Source of the DNA: Dermanyssus gallinae
Taxonomy: Eukaryota > Arthropoda > Arachnida > Mesostigmata > Dermanyssidae
Reading direction: 5' to 3'
Assembly (NCBI GenBank): GCA_003439945.1
Contig: QVRM01005933.1
Location: 291,001 to 355,000 of the forward strand
DNA length: 64,000 nucleotides
The notes under the pieces are model-generated. The model made no database searches. It had not been told where the DNA came from and saw nothing but the letters and a program-made list of their open reading frames with translations. The number at the start of each line of letters is the position of its first letter. The stretch's first letter is position 1. This document shows positions 22,675 to 33,628 of this stretch, piece by piece. Made by a program: the position numbers and the translations under genes.

Positions 22675-24671
22675 ATGTCGTCGATTGGGGCAAACGTAGC
22701 CAACGCCGTTGCCTTACCCGCCAACCGAGCGCTGTTCTTCGCTGTCAATGCTATTACGGAGCTCATCTATCGCGCCGACTTGGGAGGCTTGGCTCCCTAT
22801 CTTATTCCTGTCATTCACGTAGCATTTCTGTCGGTGTTCCTGGTTCGACCCGAAATACGCGACTATAGCCCGAAGCGGAGCGTAATTGAAACCAATCACG
22901 AGCACCTGCGCACTTCGTACGACTTCGTTATCGTTGGCGGCGGACTTGCGGGCTGTCTCACCGCTAACCGGCTGTCGCAGAACCACACTGTGCTCCTGGT
23001 CCACGGGCCCGGAGAACTGCCGAATGTGCTCACGCGTGTGCCCATATTTGGTCTGCTGAATCAAGGCGAGCCCTCACACGATTTCCAGTACGTCGCCGAG
23101 CCGCCGGACATTGATCTTCGGTGGACAACGCGCGCTATCACGTACAACAGTGGCAAGACGCTTGGAGGTTCCGCTATACTTAGCGCTCACATCTACTCGA
23201 TGGGCAGGAAAGCCGATTTTGACAGGTGGGTCCGAGACTACGGTGCCGTGGGCTTTGATCATCACACGTTAGTTGAGTATGCCAAGAAGCATACCCGTGC
23301 CCAGGGCGAGGTACGCGGTCTCCCTCTGTACGGGACGGCGGGCGAATATTACGTGAACTTCGCCGAAACACCATCCTATTTTACAAAGTACAAGGACGCA
23401 TTTATTAAAGCTGCTTCGTCAGTCACAGGGACACAGTTCGTGCGCGACCACAACTGAAGAACCTCTGGGTTTCGGTTCGGCGATGCGCCTTGTCGAAGAC
23501 GATACCGGGTATATCAGCACGCCTGTACGCGCGTTTATCGAGAAGATCGCACACGATAAAGATCGTCGTAGCCGGCTGCATATCGTCCTCGAGTCAATGG
23601 TCGAACGAATTGGTATACATCGGAAGTCCGACGAAGGCCTCGCTGCCCGTGGCGTTTCTGTCAGGATGAAAGACGGCAATCGGCGCTACTTTTTTGCCGG
23701 CAGAAAAGTCATTCTGGCTGCGGGAGCTGTGCGCACCCCACAACTGCTTATGCTGTCAGGAATCGGGCCGGTCGATGAGCTGTCCAGGTGGAATATTTCT
23801 GTCGTCCTGCCGAAGGAGGGCGTGGGGCGGAACTTGCACGACCACTACGACCTGGGCACCGCCATGGTTCTGTTCGACAAAGGCAAAGGCTTCGTCGATA
23901 TAAGCGGGAATGACGCGATCCAGTTTTTTACGACCGCACGCGGCTCGTTCAGCAATCCGTACGGCGTGAACTCGCTCGGCTTCTTCCGCAGCCGCAACAC
24001 CTCCTACTCGACGTGCCTCAACGAGGAGGCGTGTCAGCCCGACTTCGAGCTGATCGGGCACACCGTGTCGCCCAACCACCCGGCGACAGCCACCACCCTG
24101 CGAGCGGCGTACATCTCGACGCCCGACCTCGAGAGGTACTTCTACAAGCAGAACGGCGGCACCGTGCTCCACCCGAAGGATGGCCTTCTGTTCACGCCGA
24201 CCATCCTGCACCCGGTGACGCGCGGCCGGATCCGACTGCGCGATCTCGGCATCGACTCGTCACCCCCGCATCTTCCTCAACGTGCTCGACAACGAGCGCG
24301 ACCTTCAGCTGGCGGCCGAACTCTACCTGACGGTGCGCAAGATCGGCACGCTCGCGTTTGGCCGATTCGGCGCCCGCTGGATGGACGCCCGCCACGAGGG
24401 ATGCAGCGGGCCCGACGACTCATTGGAGTATGCGCGCTGCGCCGTGCAACGCTTCCTCAAGACGGCGTGGCACCTCGCCGGCACGACGCGGATCGGCGCC
24501 CCCGACGATCCGCTGGCCGTCGTCGACCCCCAGCTCAACGTGATCGGTGTCGACAATCTGGCAGTCGTCGACGCCTCTGTGATGCCTACCCCGGTCAGCG
24601 GCCATATGTTGGCGACGATCGGCTCGATCGCCGAGAAGTTCTCCGACGAGGTACTGCGTGGCATTGCCTAG
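22675..24671 (+). pseudogene. Tandem GMC oxidoreductase paralogue with two +1 frameshifts
   Basis: It starts MSSIGANVANAVALPANRAL and matches the 13149-15143 gene along its whole length. It keeps FVIVGGGLAGCLTANRL, GKTLGGSAILSAHIYSMG, GAVRTPQLLMLSGIGP, WHLAGT and PVSGHMLAT, so both catalytic His positions survive. An extra T at 23455 turns the codon after RDHN into TGA, and an extra base in the C-rich tract near 24256-24264 shifts the frame again. The total of 1,997 bases is exactly the 1,995 of the intact gene plus these two. No other defect was seen, so this is a very recent pseudogene, two sequencing or assembly errors, or (less likely) recoding. A TATA box and a poly(A) signal are present. 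Confidence 0.85.
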
Positions 24672-24713
24672 ATACATACAACTACCGTTTGATCATGCGG
24701 GCCTTTGACCCTA

Positions 24714-24748
<35 letters not shown>

Positions 24749-24810
24749 GACCCTATATATATAGGGTACGTTTATGCTTTCTTTTGCATTCGATTTTTGT
24801 TTTGGACATA

Positions 24811-24816
24811 AATAAA
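24811..24816 (+). terminator. Candidate poly(A) signal of the second GMC copy
   Basis: AATAAA about 140 bases after the stop codon, beyond a (TA)n tract at 24716-24765. Confidence 0.4.
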
Positions 24817-24839
24817 TGCCTGCAACCTTACGTCAACTA

Positions 24840-25290
24840 GCTTCAATATGTAAATGGCAAAAAATGTTAGATTTATTTTTTGTTCTTCCCAAACTCACAT
24901 ATTGCTCTCCTGTCTGGGAGCTCCATTCGATTAAATATAGAAAGTTAGTGGAAGGTGTCTAATACACGTTGCTGAGGCACCTGCGATTTCGGTTCTCTCA
25001 AAGCATATCAACTGATGTTGTATAGACTAGTGTAATATAGACTCACCTTTCGATCAAGGCAACATATCTGCTCTTCGTCAACTGACAAGATGTGAATAGC
25101 TAGGATCATTTTCTGATATACGATACCCTAAGGAGTCAGCGGTGCACCACTCTAAAAACGATGGCCCGTTTTGATATCGTTAACGGGTCTTTTGCTTGGC
25201 AGTGGTCAATAGGCACATGCAAATTCAAATAGGACCCGCCTAGTTGGCGAATAGCTACGTTCTCATTGCAGAAATGCGCATGCTCGGAAC
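24840..25290 (+). mobile_element. Non-LTR RT C-terminal relic (CR1/Jockey-like)
   Basis: The text FVLPKLTYCSPVWELHSIKY followed by EGVxxTLLRHLRFRFSQS matches the post-RT segment of many LINEs (a P-x-L-x-Y-x-S-x-V-W stretch followed by an I-E-x-V-Q-R-x-F segment). Stops interrupt it. Farther on the frame holds DIVNGSFAW, possibly the continuation. No catalytic part. Confidence 0.5.
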
Positions 25291-25643
25291 ATTACTGATA
25301 TGACCATGATGATCGGCATGTTATTTGAGGGAGGCAGTTTAGTAATATTTTCCCAAGAACCAGTCAGGAAAACGTATAATACTTCGTACACGCCTGATAA
25401 CACAGTCGATAGACGCACTTCGTGTACTTCGTCTTCGTATTCGAACAGACCAGGTGATGATAGTCATGAGCTAGGTACTTGGTGTATAAGTGGCGATTGT
25501 CACATGCGAGACCAGACTAGAGGTGAGAGGCACTGAAAACATCCAGAAATCTAACCTTTCATCGGACTTGTTTAACTTAAGTTCTTCATTCCGAAATAAA
25601 GCTTCAAATAGTACTGTGCGTGGCGTCTTCAATCTCAATCCAA

Positions 25644-25870
25644 TTATTTCAACAGACTAACGTTAGACACACAAAGCGGCTTCTTATTTACACTGACAAG
25701 CAACATACTCGTTTTATGTACATTGTGAAACACCTTTTTAAATAAACGAAAGTTTACCCGATTAAGGTGTTCCCATACTCCGTCAAGACCATACATTGGT
25801 CCTGGAACACTATTTGAGGTGAAAGAGTGCCACTGTCGTCGGGACGGACAGTAGCCGGACATCGCCTACC
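25644..25870 (-). mobile_element. LINE family X fragment
   Basis: The minus strand reads PMYGLDGVWEHLNRVNFRLF, which parallels VYGLDRVWGHLS in the family X copy at 45540-46060. This YGLDxVWxHL segment would lie just upstream of the RHVYTRY block that defines the family. It is a short piece with no catalytic domain. Confidence 0.45.
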
Positions 25871-25939
25871 TCTCTATAGTAAGAGACTAGAGCTGTTTCG
25901 AGCGAATTTCAAGGATGGGCCGCAACAACGTCCAATCGA

Positions 25940-25953
25940 CCCCCCCCCCCCCC
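25940..25953. repeat. Poly-C tract
   Basis: Fourteen C in a row. Similar runs occur at about 49920-49936 and 36250-36258. Such runs are prone to assembly error. Confidence 0.9.
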
Positions 25954-25959
25954 TTCTGA

Positions 25960-26215
25960 GATTCAAAGCCTTTGTTTACATGGCGTTTATTTCCAGTCCC
26001 CTTGAGACAAGAACACCTCTGTCAGAGAAATGATGCACTTGGTGGCATCCAGGTCGTGATGAGCGACCACTATGTTATCTGCATACATGAAAACTATGGC
26101 CTTCTAGAACTCCTGTCGAATAAAGCCGACAAAATCGGCAAGTAAAAGAGTGAAGGAGATGCAGCTCAGTGGGTCCAAATCGATGGTAATTCGATCGTAA
26201 CCCGTTTTCCTCTGC
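25960..26215 (-). mobile_element. Non-LTR reverse transcriptase palm relic
   Basis: Minus-strand text DPLSCISFTLLLADFVGFIR followed by AIVFMYADNIVVAHHDLDAT corresponds to the QGDPLSPxLF and YADDxxV boxes of a LINE RT. The catalytic box is changed to YADN at about 26074-26085, which by itself would kill the enzyme. A stop lies between the two blocks. Confidence 0.6.
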
Positions 26216-26236
26216 CCCCGATGCTGGAATCCCATC

Positions 26237-26610
26237 TTAGCAGAGGCAGGACGTTAGCGGCCTCTGGATGCAGACCACATCGAGGCAAAACATTTTAAGC
26301 CTGAAAAAGTGTGAGGACGGCGAATTTAGTGGGTCTCTGAGTCCGACACTGTTGAACTCATCTAGGCAATCTTGGCTGACGCGTCCTTCTAAAGGGTCCG
26401 GATCGAGCATAGTTCTGATAGTGTCCCGTGCTTTACTGGTTTCATGTCTTATTTGTGATCGAACGGCCGCCTCCATTAACGTGGCAGCCACCGGACAAAA
26501 TTGAACCAGTGAAGCAGCGTAGCAGAGAGGGGCTAGGTCAATAGCACTTGTTATTCCCAGACCACCTTCACGCATCGGAAGACCTGCCCTCTGCCAGATG
26601 TTCTCTTTTC
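26237..26610 (-). mobile_element. Non-LTR retrotransposon C-terminal relic
   Basis: A minus-strand frame of 112 codons opens REGGLGITSAIDLAPLCYAA. LPxxxGGLGIxSAxDLAxxAYLAS is a frequent motif in the C-terminal part of LINE polyproteins. It lies upstream (on the minus strand) of the palm relic at 25960-26215, which is the wrong order for one element, so the two are rearranged or of separate origin. Confidence 0.5.
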
Positions 26611-26619
26611 ATGGACGTT

Positions 26620-27255
26620 TAAGACTTCACTAAGATGTCTCTGCTGATGTCATCATACGCGATTACTTCTTCAGAGTCAAAACTTGATGATGGTAGGCTA
26701 TATCTCCTATTATTATTATGAACGTGTCAGCGTGGTCGTAGTGTGGCAGCAGCGCCAACACAACTACCAAGCGCGATATATGAGGAACTCACCGTTAATG
26801 TAGATTCCTGTCGGTGGGGGCTGAGTTTCAACATGTGCATTTATTGACGATGCCTCGGACGTGTCTGAAACAGCAATTGCACGTACCCGCATATGTAATC
26901 AACCATGCTATAATACACGCAGAGCACAATGACCAGAAACTAGAATTGGAGTCAGAATCAACAAATTATGTTCACTTCTTTATCCTAAGAGCAAGCATAT
27001 ACGTACTTCATTTATAAAAAAATGTTCCCAAATTGCAATTGTCATAATACGATATTGAATTCATGTTAACAATATTGTTAGAAAAGTAGTCAAACAAAGA
27101 ATATACATACTTTAATAGATTGAACCTGCTGTACTCGACATAGGCCTTCAAATAGGTTCCTTTCATCAGCTATCAGGTAGGTGCGTACATTTCGCTAGAT
27201 ACCTATACACTTTTGTCTTCTTCATTATCTTTGCATAAGCGCAAGAAGTTCACTT

Positions 27256-27295
<40 letters not shown>

Positions 27296-27950
27296 ATGAA
27301 CTTTTTCAATATCGGTACATGAAAATACCGCGACATGCGACATATGATCAAACAGGGGAACTGACAAGTGTGAACAAGGGTTTACAAAAACATTAAAAAG
27401 GATAAAGATAAAAGCACACCGTGTTTCGGGACATTGTTTAATCATCATAGGCAGTGCGTAACATTTCCATAAATCTAGAACATATTATTTTATTTTTAAC
27501 ACACACATGATGCAGACTTGTTGCCACACATGTTATAACCTGGATCAATTGCACGCACAATAAACTTTACCCAGTACATTACGCAGATTCTGCAGGCCTA
27601 CTGGATTGATCAATCACTTTGCCAATGTGCTGCGGGAAGCCGACACTACATCGAACGAAATGACAATATTCAGCAGACCTTGGGGCAAAAACTCATAATT
27701 CGCACGGGAATAGGTAGCGGTGAATTGAAACGGTGCCTAGAGGCAAAGCGGTCGGGAATGATATGATAAAAAACTAACATTTAAAGCAAAGATTGGCACA
27801 GACACTATGCTGCAAAATTCTAATTCTTGACTACCGGAAATTGGAGAAAATGTGTAAAGCGTGAAGAATGGAAACCCTCATTGTTAAGCCTAAAATTAGG
27901 AGATTGCTATATACGGCATAGAGCGGCGCTTTAAGGGCCACCAGAAAGAG
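26620..27950. other. Interval with no recognised gene
   Basis: Contains a (TA)n tract at 27258-27292 and otherwise unassigned AT-rich sequence. Confidence 0.4.
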
Positions 27951-27959
27951 AAGTTATAG

Positions 27960-28339
27960 AGAAGTTAGCCATACAAGGGGTTTCTTCAGGGTCGGTTTTT
28001 AAAATCTCATTAAGAGGATCATTCTTCAGAAGAGTACAATATACGTTGACATTTGTACGGGACTGTGACGCAGACTGTGGCGTATAAAAGTGGCCCTGGG
28101 CAACGGACTTAGCCCTTTGCTTTGTTCGGTACAGGGAGAGGTTGACTGATTGCAGATGACATTGTGATATATAGCAAGAGTCTATTTAGGGTAAAAGAAG
28201 AATTTAAGAGACTTGTCAAGTATCTGGACGATATAGGGCTTAGCATTACCGCGCATAATACAATAGCAGTTAAGTTTCAAAAAGCGGGCGATCGGCGAAA
28301 GATGACGTTCTTTGAAGAAATTAGAGGAGGCAGATCGAC

Positions 28340-28342
<3 letters not shown>
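27960..28342 (+). mobile_element. Non-LTR reverse transcriptase relic ending at a (TA)n array
   Basis: After frame changes the plus strand reads IADDIVIYSKSLFRVKEEFK and then RLVKYLDDIGLSITAHNTIA with VKFQ. This is the catalytic ADD box followed by the helix and L-x-I-x-x-x-K-T-x-x-V-x-F strand of a Jockey/R1/I-type RT. The fragment breaks off at the TA array starting at 28342. Confidence 0.6.

Positions 28343-28388
<46 letters not shown>
28342..28388. repeat. (TA)n microsatellite
   Basis: About 23 TA units directly downstream of an RT relic. Confidence 0.95.
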
Positions 28389-28390
<2 letters not shown>

Positions 28391-28589
28391 CGTTGTCAGC
28401 TAGCCTAGCTAAGACTAAAAACAACCAGAAGATATACATATTTTGTTTGCTGGCCACTAGGTTGCTAACTATGGCTGAAAGAACGACATGGAGCCGATGA
28501 AAAACGTTTTTCAAAACGTTTCGTATACTCACGTTAAATAGTGAAATAGGTGACTGTGTTCTATATGGAAGTTAATTTTCTCATTCTTT

Positions 28590-28950
28590 TTCGCTCTCTC
28601 GCTCTCTCTTTGTCCGGGGAATCACTATGCTTAACAAGCTGGATGGAAATACATTTAAGGGGTTCTTACATATGCAAAGACAGACCTGTACCCTCCGCGC
28701 TTCTAGTAGAAGCGGACTCAAAGCCTGCCTTTGGCGCGCCCTTTGTTGGTTTACAAAAAAGAGACGCCATGGCTTTAAACAGCTTGAACACTTTACTTAA
28801 ATTGGCTCATTGTTTAGTGTACAGCATCTGTGCAGCATAACGAATTCAATCTGTTTTGCTTGCGCCTTGAGGCTAACAAACACGTTTATAGTTAGTAAAG
28901 CACAGAAGCTGTGCCTTTGTCCATTGTTGGTGTGGTGAAAGTTTGTGGCA
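28590..28950 (+). repeat. Dispersed repeat family R, copy B
   Basis: Blocks ATGCAAAGACAGACCTGT, CTTCTAGTAGAAGCGGACTC, GCCTGCCTTTGGCGCGCC, GAGGCTAACAAAC and GCCTTTGTCCATTGTTGGTG match copy A (21440-21960) in order. Its 3' end meets the SINE-like copy at 28966. Confidence 0.6.
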
Positions 28951-28965
28951 CCAGTTTGAGTGTCG

Positions 28966-29105
28966 AGCTCGGTGGTTGTGTGGTGGGTTTGCGTGCGCCT
29001 TGTGAACGGAGCACAGAGGTGCCGCACAGGGTTCGTTCCCGCACCTTGCATCTTTGTATTTATAATTTATCCGTCTTACGAAGCAACGCGAAAGCAAATC
29101 CGTGG
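28966..29105 (+). repeat. tRNA-derived SINE-like element, copy 3
   Basis: An A-box-like GGTTGTGTGGTGGGTTTGCG, the B box GGTTCGTTCCC at 29030-29040, CTTGCATCTTTGTATTTATA, then CCGTCTTACGAAGCAACGCG and AAAGCAAATCCG. It joins the promoter half seen in copies 1 and 2 to the tail seen at 2954-3092, confirming that they are one element. Confidence 0.7.
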
Positions 29106-29193
29106 ACATCCGTGTGGAGTCCATATGCAAATAGATACGTTCTGCCAATTTCGGCACCATTTTTGCTCCGCTGCATCGTTAGTGAAACACGAT

Positions 29194-29230
<37 letters not shown>

Positions 29231-29749
29231 TCAAAATAGTCTGAGATATTAATAGTGCCATAAATGCGTATTCGGGCAATTTCCAATTACTTAGCACTTA
29301 AGTTTCTTGTTTAAACATTGTTTGTTACCGTGTACGTAACGAGATTATGTTCGCTGCAAAGCTGCCACAGCGGAAAAAAAACGGTATTAAGTGCCATTTG
29401 CAAAGACTTTGACAGTTCTCTGTAGATTGGCAGTAGCTGCATACCACTATCCTCCAATTAGTTTACGTAAACCGATTTGTCCAGAACAACGTGCTTCCAC
29501 TTCAATGATGTACATTTAGTTCGCGGAAGGAGACGTCCTCTCGCGTATTCCTAGTAAGTACGGCTGTTAACTGAATACGGCGCAAACCTTAAACGTTTAG
29601 TTATGGGACACTAAAATAGAAGGTTATTTTTAGCATTCTTTGAGAATAAGTACGCCAAAATATAAGAGATGAGCACTTCCCATTGAGCTCGAATGCAAAA
29701 TATCTAAGATTACTGCTAGATCAGCACATGAAATGGGTTTTCGTTTGGC

Positions 29750-30290
29750 AGGTTCTACACTACAATAGCCTCTCTGGTGATGCTTCGAGGGACCGGTACA
29801 GATATGGCCGTTCTACTACAGTTTTACAAAGCGCTATTTGAACCAGTGTTGACCTCTTTAGAATAACTCGTACAAAAATTTCGTTCATGCAACGCAGCTC
29901 ATACAGAATAATGCTATCCGAGTTATTACTAGGAAATCCCTGTGCCTAGTCTCTACTACAAACCTCGGAGACTTCCAAATTAAAAAGTTACATTGATGAA
30001 CTAGACTACTCTAGGCTTTAAAACAGCTGACATGAGGACTAATAACCTTAAGCGGCCAGTGCTTATTGGTAGTTTCAGACCACAGCCTTGACTGCCGCTC
30101 ACCCTTTGTCTGAAGCTCGTTACTAAATTGTATGATAACCAGAGAAGAACGTCTTAACTGTATCTCGGCCGGCAGACTGGAAACGCAGTTCAGAAAAAAT
30201 ACTCTGGATATCTCAGTGCCCAACAAACAGTTTTTTATGCCCATTCTAACATATTTTTCTTCAATCGATAAATGCTTTTCCGTCTTATTA
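29750..30290 (+). mobile_element. Non-LTR RT C-terminal relic (CR1/Jockey-like)
   Basis: In broken frames the text contains LLQFYKALFEPVLTSLE, then LSELLLGNPCA, a LGDFQIKKL-like piece, LKRPVLIGSFRPQP and ADWKRSSEKILW. This is the common order LYxSLxxPxLxYG, IRxITxxxxxxHT, LxILxxxxL, and a late N-x-R block. At least four frame disruptions. Confidence 0.45.
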
Positions 30291-30386
30291 GTGGCGCGAA
30301 TATAGCGGGATGGCAAATCATAGATAAGATATTAAATATATAACTAAATATATTAACATAACAATACCCGTCACTGATAAAAAGAA

Positions 30387-30387
<1 letters not shown>

Positions 30388-30448
<61 letters not shown>

Positions 30449-30463
30449 ATAGTGAATAAAATT

Positions 30464-30494
<31 letters not shown>

Positions 30495-30495
30495 G
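30388..30495. repeat. (TA)n microsatellites
   Basis: Two TA arrays, about 30388-30446 and 30468-30494, separated by a short non-repeat piece. Confidence 0.95.
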
Positions 30496-31181
30496 CATGA
30501 ATGACCCTAACATTTATAGTAATCATATAATTAAACCCTACAACAACTACTGTTTATTTTTTCACTACACGGTTTACACACATGGCATATTATGTGTTAC
30601 TAGACATGTCTAGCCAAAGTTTTGCATTCAAAGCACGAATGCAGGAAAGTAGTTTGAAAGTCACGAAGGTAGCAAGTTTTTTTTTCAATTCTAACAAACT
30701 GAAGAATAGGAAATATGGGGCAATGACGACGACGACGACGACGCCCAGACCTCACACCCCAACTGATGAGGGGGCCGGTGTTTTTCCGACTTCAAAAAAG
30801 ATGCGGCCTGAGGACAGCTTCAGATCTGGCGGCGCGAGACAGTCGCGTAACCCGTAACGCAAGGAGTTCCCATTCAAAAAGGATTTGTGCGTATTGGAAA
30901 CTTCGCCGACTTATTCGTGGCGGCTTGGTTACTCAAACTCGGTTCTTTATAACGGGCCGTGACAGACTAGCAATAGTTCGTTTCAGAGAGGGGACAAACA
31001 CATTCACCGTATGAATATCAAGGGCGTTCAAATCCAAACAGTGGGTGATCTCGACCTACCAGCCAGCGCCACCAATGAACGGCCACAGTGTGGCGGATGG
31101 CTTCTCATATAATGTAACTATTGCTCAACGCTGTTGTGTCGTCAATACAAATATACATTTCTCTGAGCTTCCTTGAAAGGG

Positions 31182-31227
31182 AACAACAACAACAGCAACA
31201 ACAACAACAAATTATAATACGACGTAT

Positions 31228-31262
<35 letters not shown>

Positions 31263-31279
31263 GTTATTATACGACGTAT

Positions 31280-31335
<56 letters not shown>

Positions 31336-31345
31336 ACAACGATAT
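31182..31345. repeat. (CAA)n arrays, duplicated
   Basis: Three CAA blocks separated by AATTATAATACGACGTATAAC and AAGTTATTATACGACGTATA. The repeated spacer TATxATACGACGTATAAC shows that the unit itself was duplicated. It lies in the intron just beyond the splice donor of the 31367-33628 exon. Confidence 0.9.
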
Positions 31346-31366
31346 AACTGCGTTCGCCTGCCTTAC

Positions 31367-32433
31367 CTGTGGACTCTTTATGATGATGATGACGATGATG
31401 CTGATGTTCTTCCCGATAATGGTGGTAGTAGTGATATCGGTCTGATCGGGCTGTTCGGCCAGCGTGCAATTGGTTGTTGTTGTTGTTGTTGTTATTATTG
31501 TTGGCGTTGTAGGAATTGGTGGCGTTGAAAGGCACGTAAGACCTGGGATGCTGCTGCTGCTGCTGCTGTTGATGATAGTGAGCATGATAGCCGTTACTTT
31601 GATGGCCATTGTTGGGGTTATGGTGGTGGTGGGGGTGGTTGTGCGACTGGTGGGGCTGCTGGTACGGTTGTTGGTAGCTGTTTCGGGTTCGATGCCACGG
31701 GTGGCCGTTGCTCCAGCTAGCGGCGACGCGGTGGGGTCCAGCTCCGTCAACGCTCTGTATTCTAGAGCGCCTATTTTCGCCGTCGTGACCGTCGTTGCCG
31801 TTTGACCTGGCGTCATCATCGCTAGGCGTTTCCTCGTCTTCGCTGTTGGTGTTGTCGTTGTTGTGATTGTTGTTGTTGATGTTGTTGCTGTTGTTGTTGT
31901 TGTTGTCGTGGCTGTTGTTATTGTTGTTGTTGTTATTTTCATGATTATCATTGTCGACGCAGTCTCCGTTACTTTCGTTGTTGCTGTGAGGTACGCGAGC
32001 TTCGTGCTTGAGTTCGGTGTTATCGCCGACGTTGTCAGCCTTGTCAACGCCATTGCTGCTGCTGTTGTTGTTGCTGTGGTTGTTGTTGCTGTTGCTGCTG
32101 TTGCTATTGTTGTTGCTGCTGTTGTTGTTGTTATTGTCGTGGTTCTCGCTGTCAATGTTGATGTTGTTGTTGCTGCTATTGCTTCCACTTTTCACGGCTG
32201 CTGTGTCGTCTTGCCCCTGTTCGCTGGGTTGATTGCTCTCAACAACGAGCCCTGTCACCTTTTGTTTGTCGTTGTTGTTGTTGTTGTTGTTCGTTATTCT
32301 GCAGACGTCCGTAACATGGCATCTGTCCGATGATTCATTATCCTCTGTTGTACCATCCCGGCACTGAGCCTGGAGATCCTGACTACGGTGATAATTGCTA
32401 GCTCGATATTGATATGGTTGGTAACGTTGTTGT

Positions 32434-32466
<33 letters not shown>

Positions 32467-33400
32467 TGATACTGTTGTTGTTGTTGTTGTTGTTGTTGGG
32501 GTTGTCGTTGTTGTGGGTACTTGTATTGCTGAGTATAATTACAGTGATACTGTTGTTGTTGTTGTTGTTGTTGTTGATGGTTGCGGTGAGAGGGGTTGTG
32601 CAAGCTGTCATATTCGCTGTTTTGGCGGCGAATGTCGCTAGCGTACCCGCCATACGCCACGTGCCTCCCGCGATACCTTTCGTAGGACAAACCATTTCGG
32701 CTGTAATGGTACCGATCCCAGTTGTTATTGTGATACGTAGGAGTGGTGGTCATCGACGTCGAAGTCGTTGTCGTTGCCACGGCAGAAGCAGAAGTACTGA
32801 AAATCTGCTGCTGCTGCTGTTGATTGTGGTTGTAATAGTAATAGTAATATACGTTTTCATTGTTGCTGCTGCTGTTGTTGTTGTTGTTGTTGTTGTGGCC
32901 GTTTTGGTGAGGTTGCTGGTACGACAAGAATGAAGACGCCTCGCGTTCCTCTCCTGGACCCTGGCACTCGTTCGAGTCACCGACACCTTCGCTCCTATGT
33001 GGGGGCAGTATGCGAACCATCGTACCGAATGCGTCCGCCGCATTCTGGCTAGCCTGGCGGTAACTGTTGCTGCTGCTATTCTCGCTGCGGCCGTTATCGA
33101 TCGTCGCATGGTCGTCGTGAGCGTAGCCAGGAAGCGTCTTGGGATTCGTGGGGTCGCCGGGGGTTGTCCGCTGGCTCTTGCTGTGGTACCGTCCGGTCAT
33201 AAAAGTGCCGCTCACGTAATTTGAATAATTGATGTTCGAGATCTGTGTCAACCTTTGTGCGGGGGTGGCGACATCGCCTCCCCTTGAGGCTGCGAGGCTA
33301 TTGCTGATGTTGCTGTTGATGTTGATGTTGTTGTTGCTGTTGTTGTTAGTTCGACTACTGGTGTTGCTGTTAGATGCATGGCGATGATAATGATGGTGAC

Positions 33401-33434
<34 letters not shown>

Positions 33435-33628
33435 GCTGCTGTTGTTAGTATGATTGTTATTACTACTGTATATGGTGGAGTTTCCAGAGTGAAAGTTGAC
33501 GTTGGCATAACGCGTTTTCCTGTAATAGCCCATTGCTGGCCGACGCCGGCGTTCTCCCTCGTCTTCGTCGTCAACGCGAAGATCTGCATCTTCCGACGCT
33601 GCTGATGAGATGACGTCAAACACGTCGG
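31367..33628 (-). CDS. Long Asn/Gln/His-rich (prion-like) internal exon, 754 codons
   Basis: The exon is bounded by an acceptor (TTTGTGTCGTTTGCAG ending at 33629) and a consensus donor (ACAG then GTAAGG starting at 31366). Both borders are phase 1 and the length, 2,262, is divisible by 3. It opens DVFDVISSAASEDADLRVDD, has an acidic-then-basic patch (DEDEGERRRR) and GYYRKTRYANVNFHSGNST, and then alternates poly-N, poly-Q and poly-H tracts with conserved-looking islands such as WDRYHYSRNGLSYERYRGRH, DAFGTMVRILPPHR and SWSNGHPWHRTR. The apparent signal peptide upstream of the acceptor (MVCFLVLLLLCVCLW) is translated intron. Composition rich in N, Q, Y, H and S is prion-like, as in RNA-granule or transcription factors. 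The gene is not recognised. Confidence 0.7.

Noticed and set aside
23455..23457. Programmed +1 frameshift or stop readthrough in the second GMC gene
   Set aside because: A second, independent shift near 24260 and the absence of such signals in the intact paralogue make error or pseudogenisation more likely.
31142..32188. Threonine-rich and valine/leucine-rich long frames on both strands over 31.1-33.7 kb
   Set aside because: They are other-frame readings of the CAA/GTT repeats in the 31367-33628 exon.
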